A stretch of DNA of 64,000 nt from Ruminococcus flavefaciens FD-1. Lineage in GTDB: Bacteria > Bacillota > Clostridia > Oscillospirales > Ruminococcaceae. Position numbers and translations under genes: made by a program. The first letter of the stretch is position 1, and each line of letters starts with the position of its first letter. This document shows, in pieces, positions 63,942 through 64,000 of the stretch. The notes under the pieces were generated by a model. That model was not told the DNA's origin, ran no database searches, and was given only the letters and a program-made list of their open reading frames with translations. The stretch lies in NCBI GenBank assembly GCA_000174895.1, contig ACOK01000117.1, positions 112,615 through 176,614 of the forward strand. The letters run 5' to 3'.

Positions 63942-64000
63942 GAGGGCGCTCCACGAAAGATGAAAACCAGTAGTTTTACTGGGAGCGCCCCTCTCCAGGG
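63942..64000. repeat. Long inverted repeat at the window edge
   Basis: CCCCTGAGAGGGCGCTCC faces GGGAGCGCCCCTCTCCAGGG around an inner CCAGTA-GTTT-TACTGG stem. The right arm touches the window end, so its full extent is unknown. Confidence 0.6.

Overview
The window looks like a chromosomal segment of a Gram-positive, anaerobic, fibre-degrading Clostridia, most likely a Ruminococcus. The pointers are two secreted polysaccharidases with type I dockerins (a GH10 xylanase and a PL11-type rhamnogalacturonan lyase), a Leu-specifying T-box, strong AGGAGG ribosome-binding sites, sigma-A promoters of the TTGACA-N17-TATAAT type, lipoprotein signal peptides and a CODH. No ribosomal RNA is present, so the genus is inferred.

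Layout. 1-4.7 kb (+): two U32-like paralogues (the first cut by the window edge), cysS, a YycJ-type MBL hydrolase and rlmH. 4.9-21.9 kb (-): ridA and a dispersed branched-chain amino acid locus (leuC-leuD, ilvA, leuB with a DUF815 ATPase, ilvD, two small membrane proteins, ilvC, ilvB-ilvN, leuA). ilvB follows an Ile/Val-rich leader peptide with a terminator; leuA follows a T-box. The gaps between these units are filled with short intergenic repeats. 22.3-28.6 kb (-): PL11 and GH10 dockerin enzymes and an XRE regulator; the PL11 gene and the regulator are each split by one in-frame TAA.

28.9-42.4 kb is accessory DNA. A TetR gene and a CrtC/AttH-like lipocalin diverge around a small inverted-repeat element. 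An AAA-ATPase/PD-(D/E)XK gene follows, then a nitrogenase component-1-like pair (NifD-like, NifK-like) and a NifX/NifB-C-type gene truncated by a fragment of the same element. Convergent to these is a second cluster: a Met/Cys-rich leader peptide with a terminator, a NitT/TauT (SsuABC-like) transporter, an unusual CooS-like protein and two small membrane proteins. My best candidate for an undescribed system is this pair of clusters: a nitrogenase-like reductase with a CODH-like protein and an importer whose leader reads sulfur amino acids.

42.8-43.2 kb (-): tRNA-Gly, tRNA-Arg and tRNA-His. 43.7-63.8 kb (+): a 20-kb carbohydrate-ABC-transporter locus with three permease pairs, two very large solute-binding proteins, a membrane-fusion adaptor, a stand-alone MacB-like periplasmic domain, an NHL/TPR protein, a YIP1 protein and a DUF5696-like protein, but no ATPase gene. 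A roughly 190-bp hairpin-forming repeat family appears at 4.7, 50.9 and 63.8 kb; the 50.9-kb copy carries a nested 172-bp MITE with a 4-bp target duplication.
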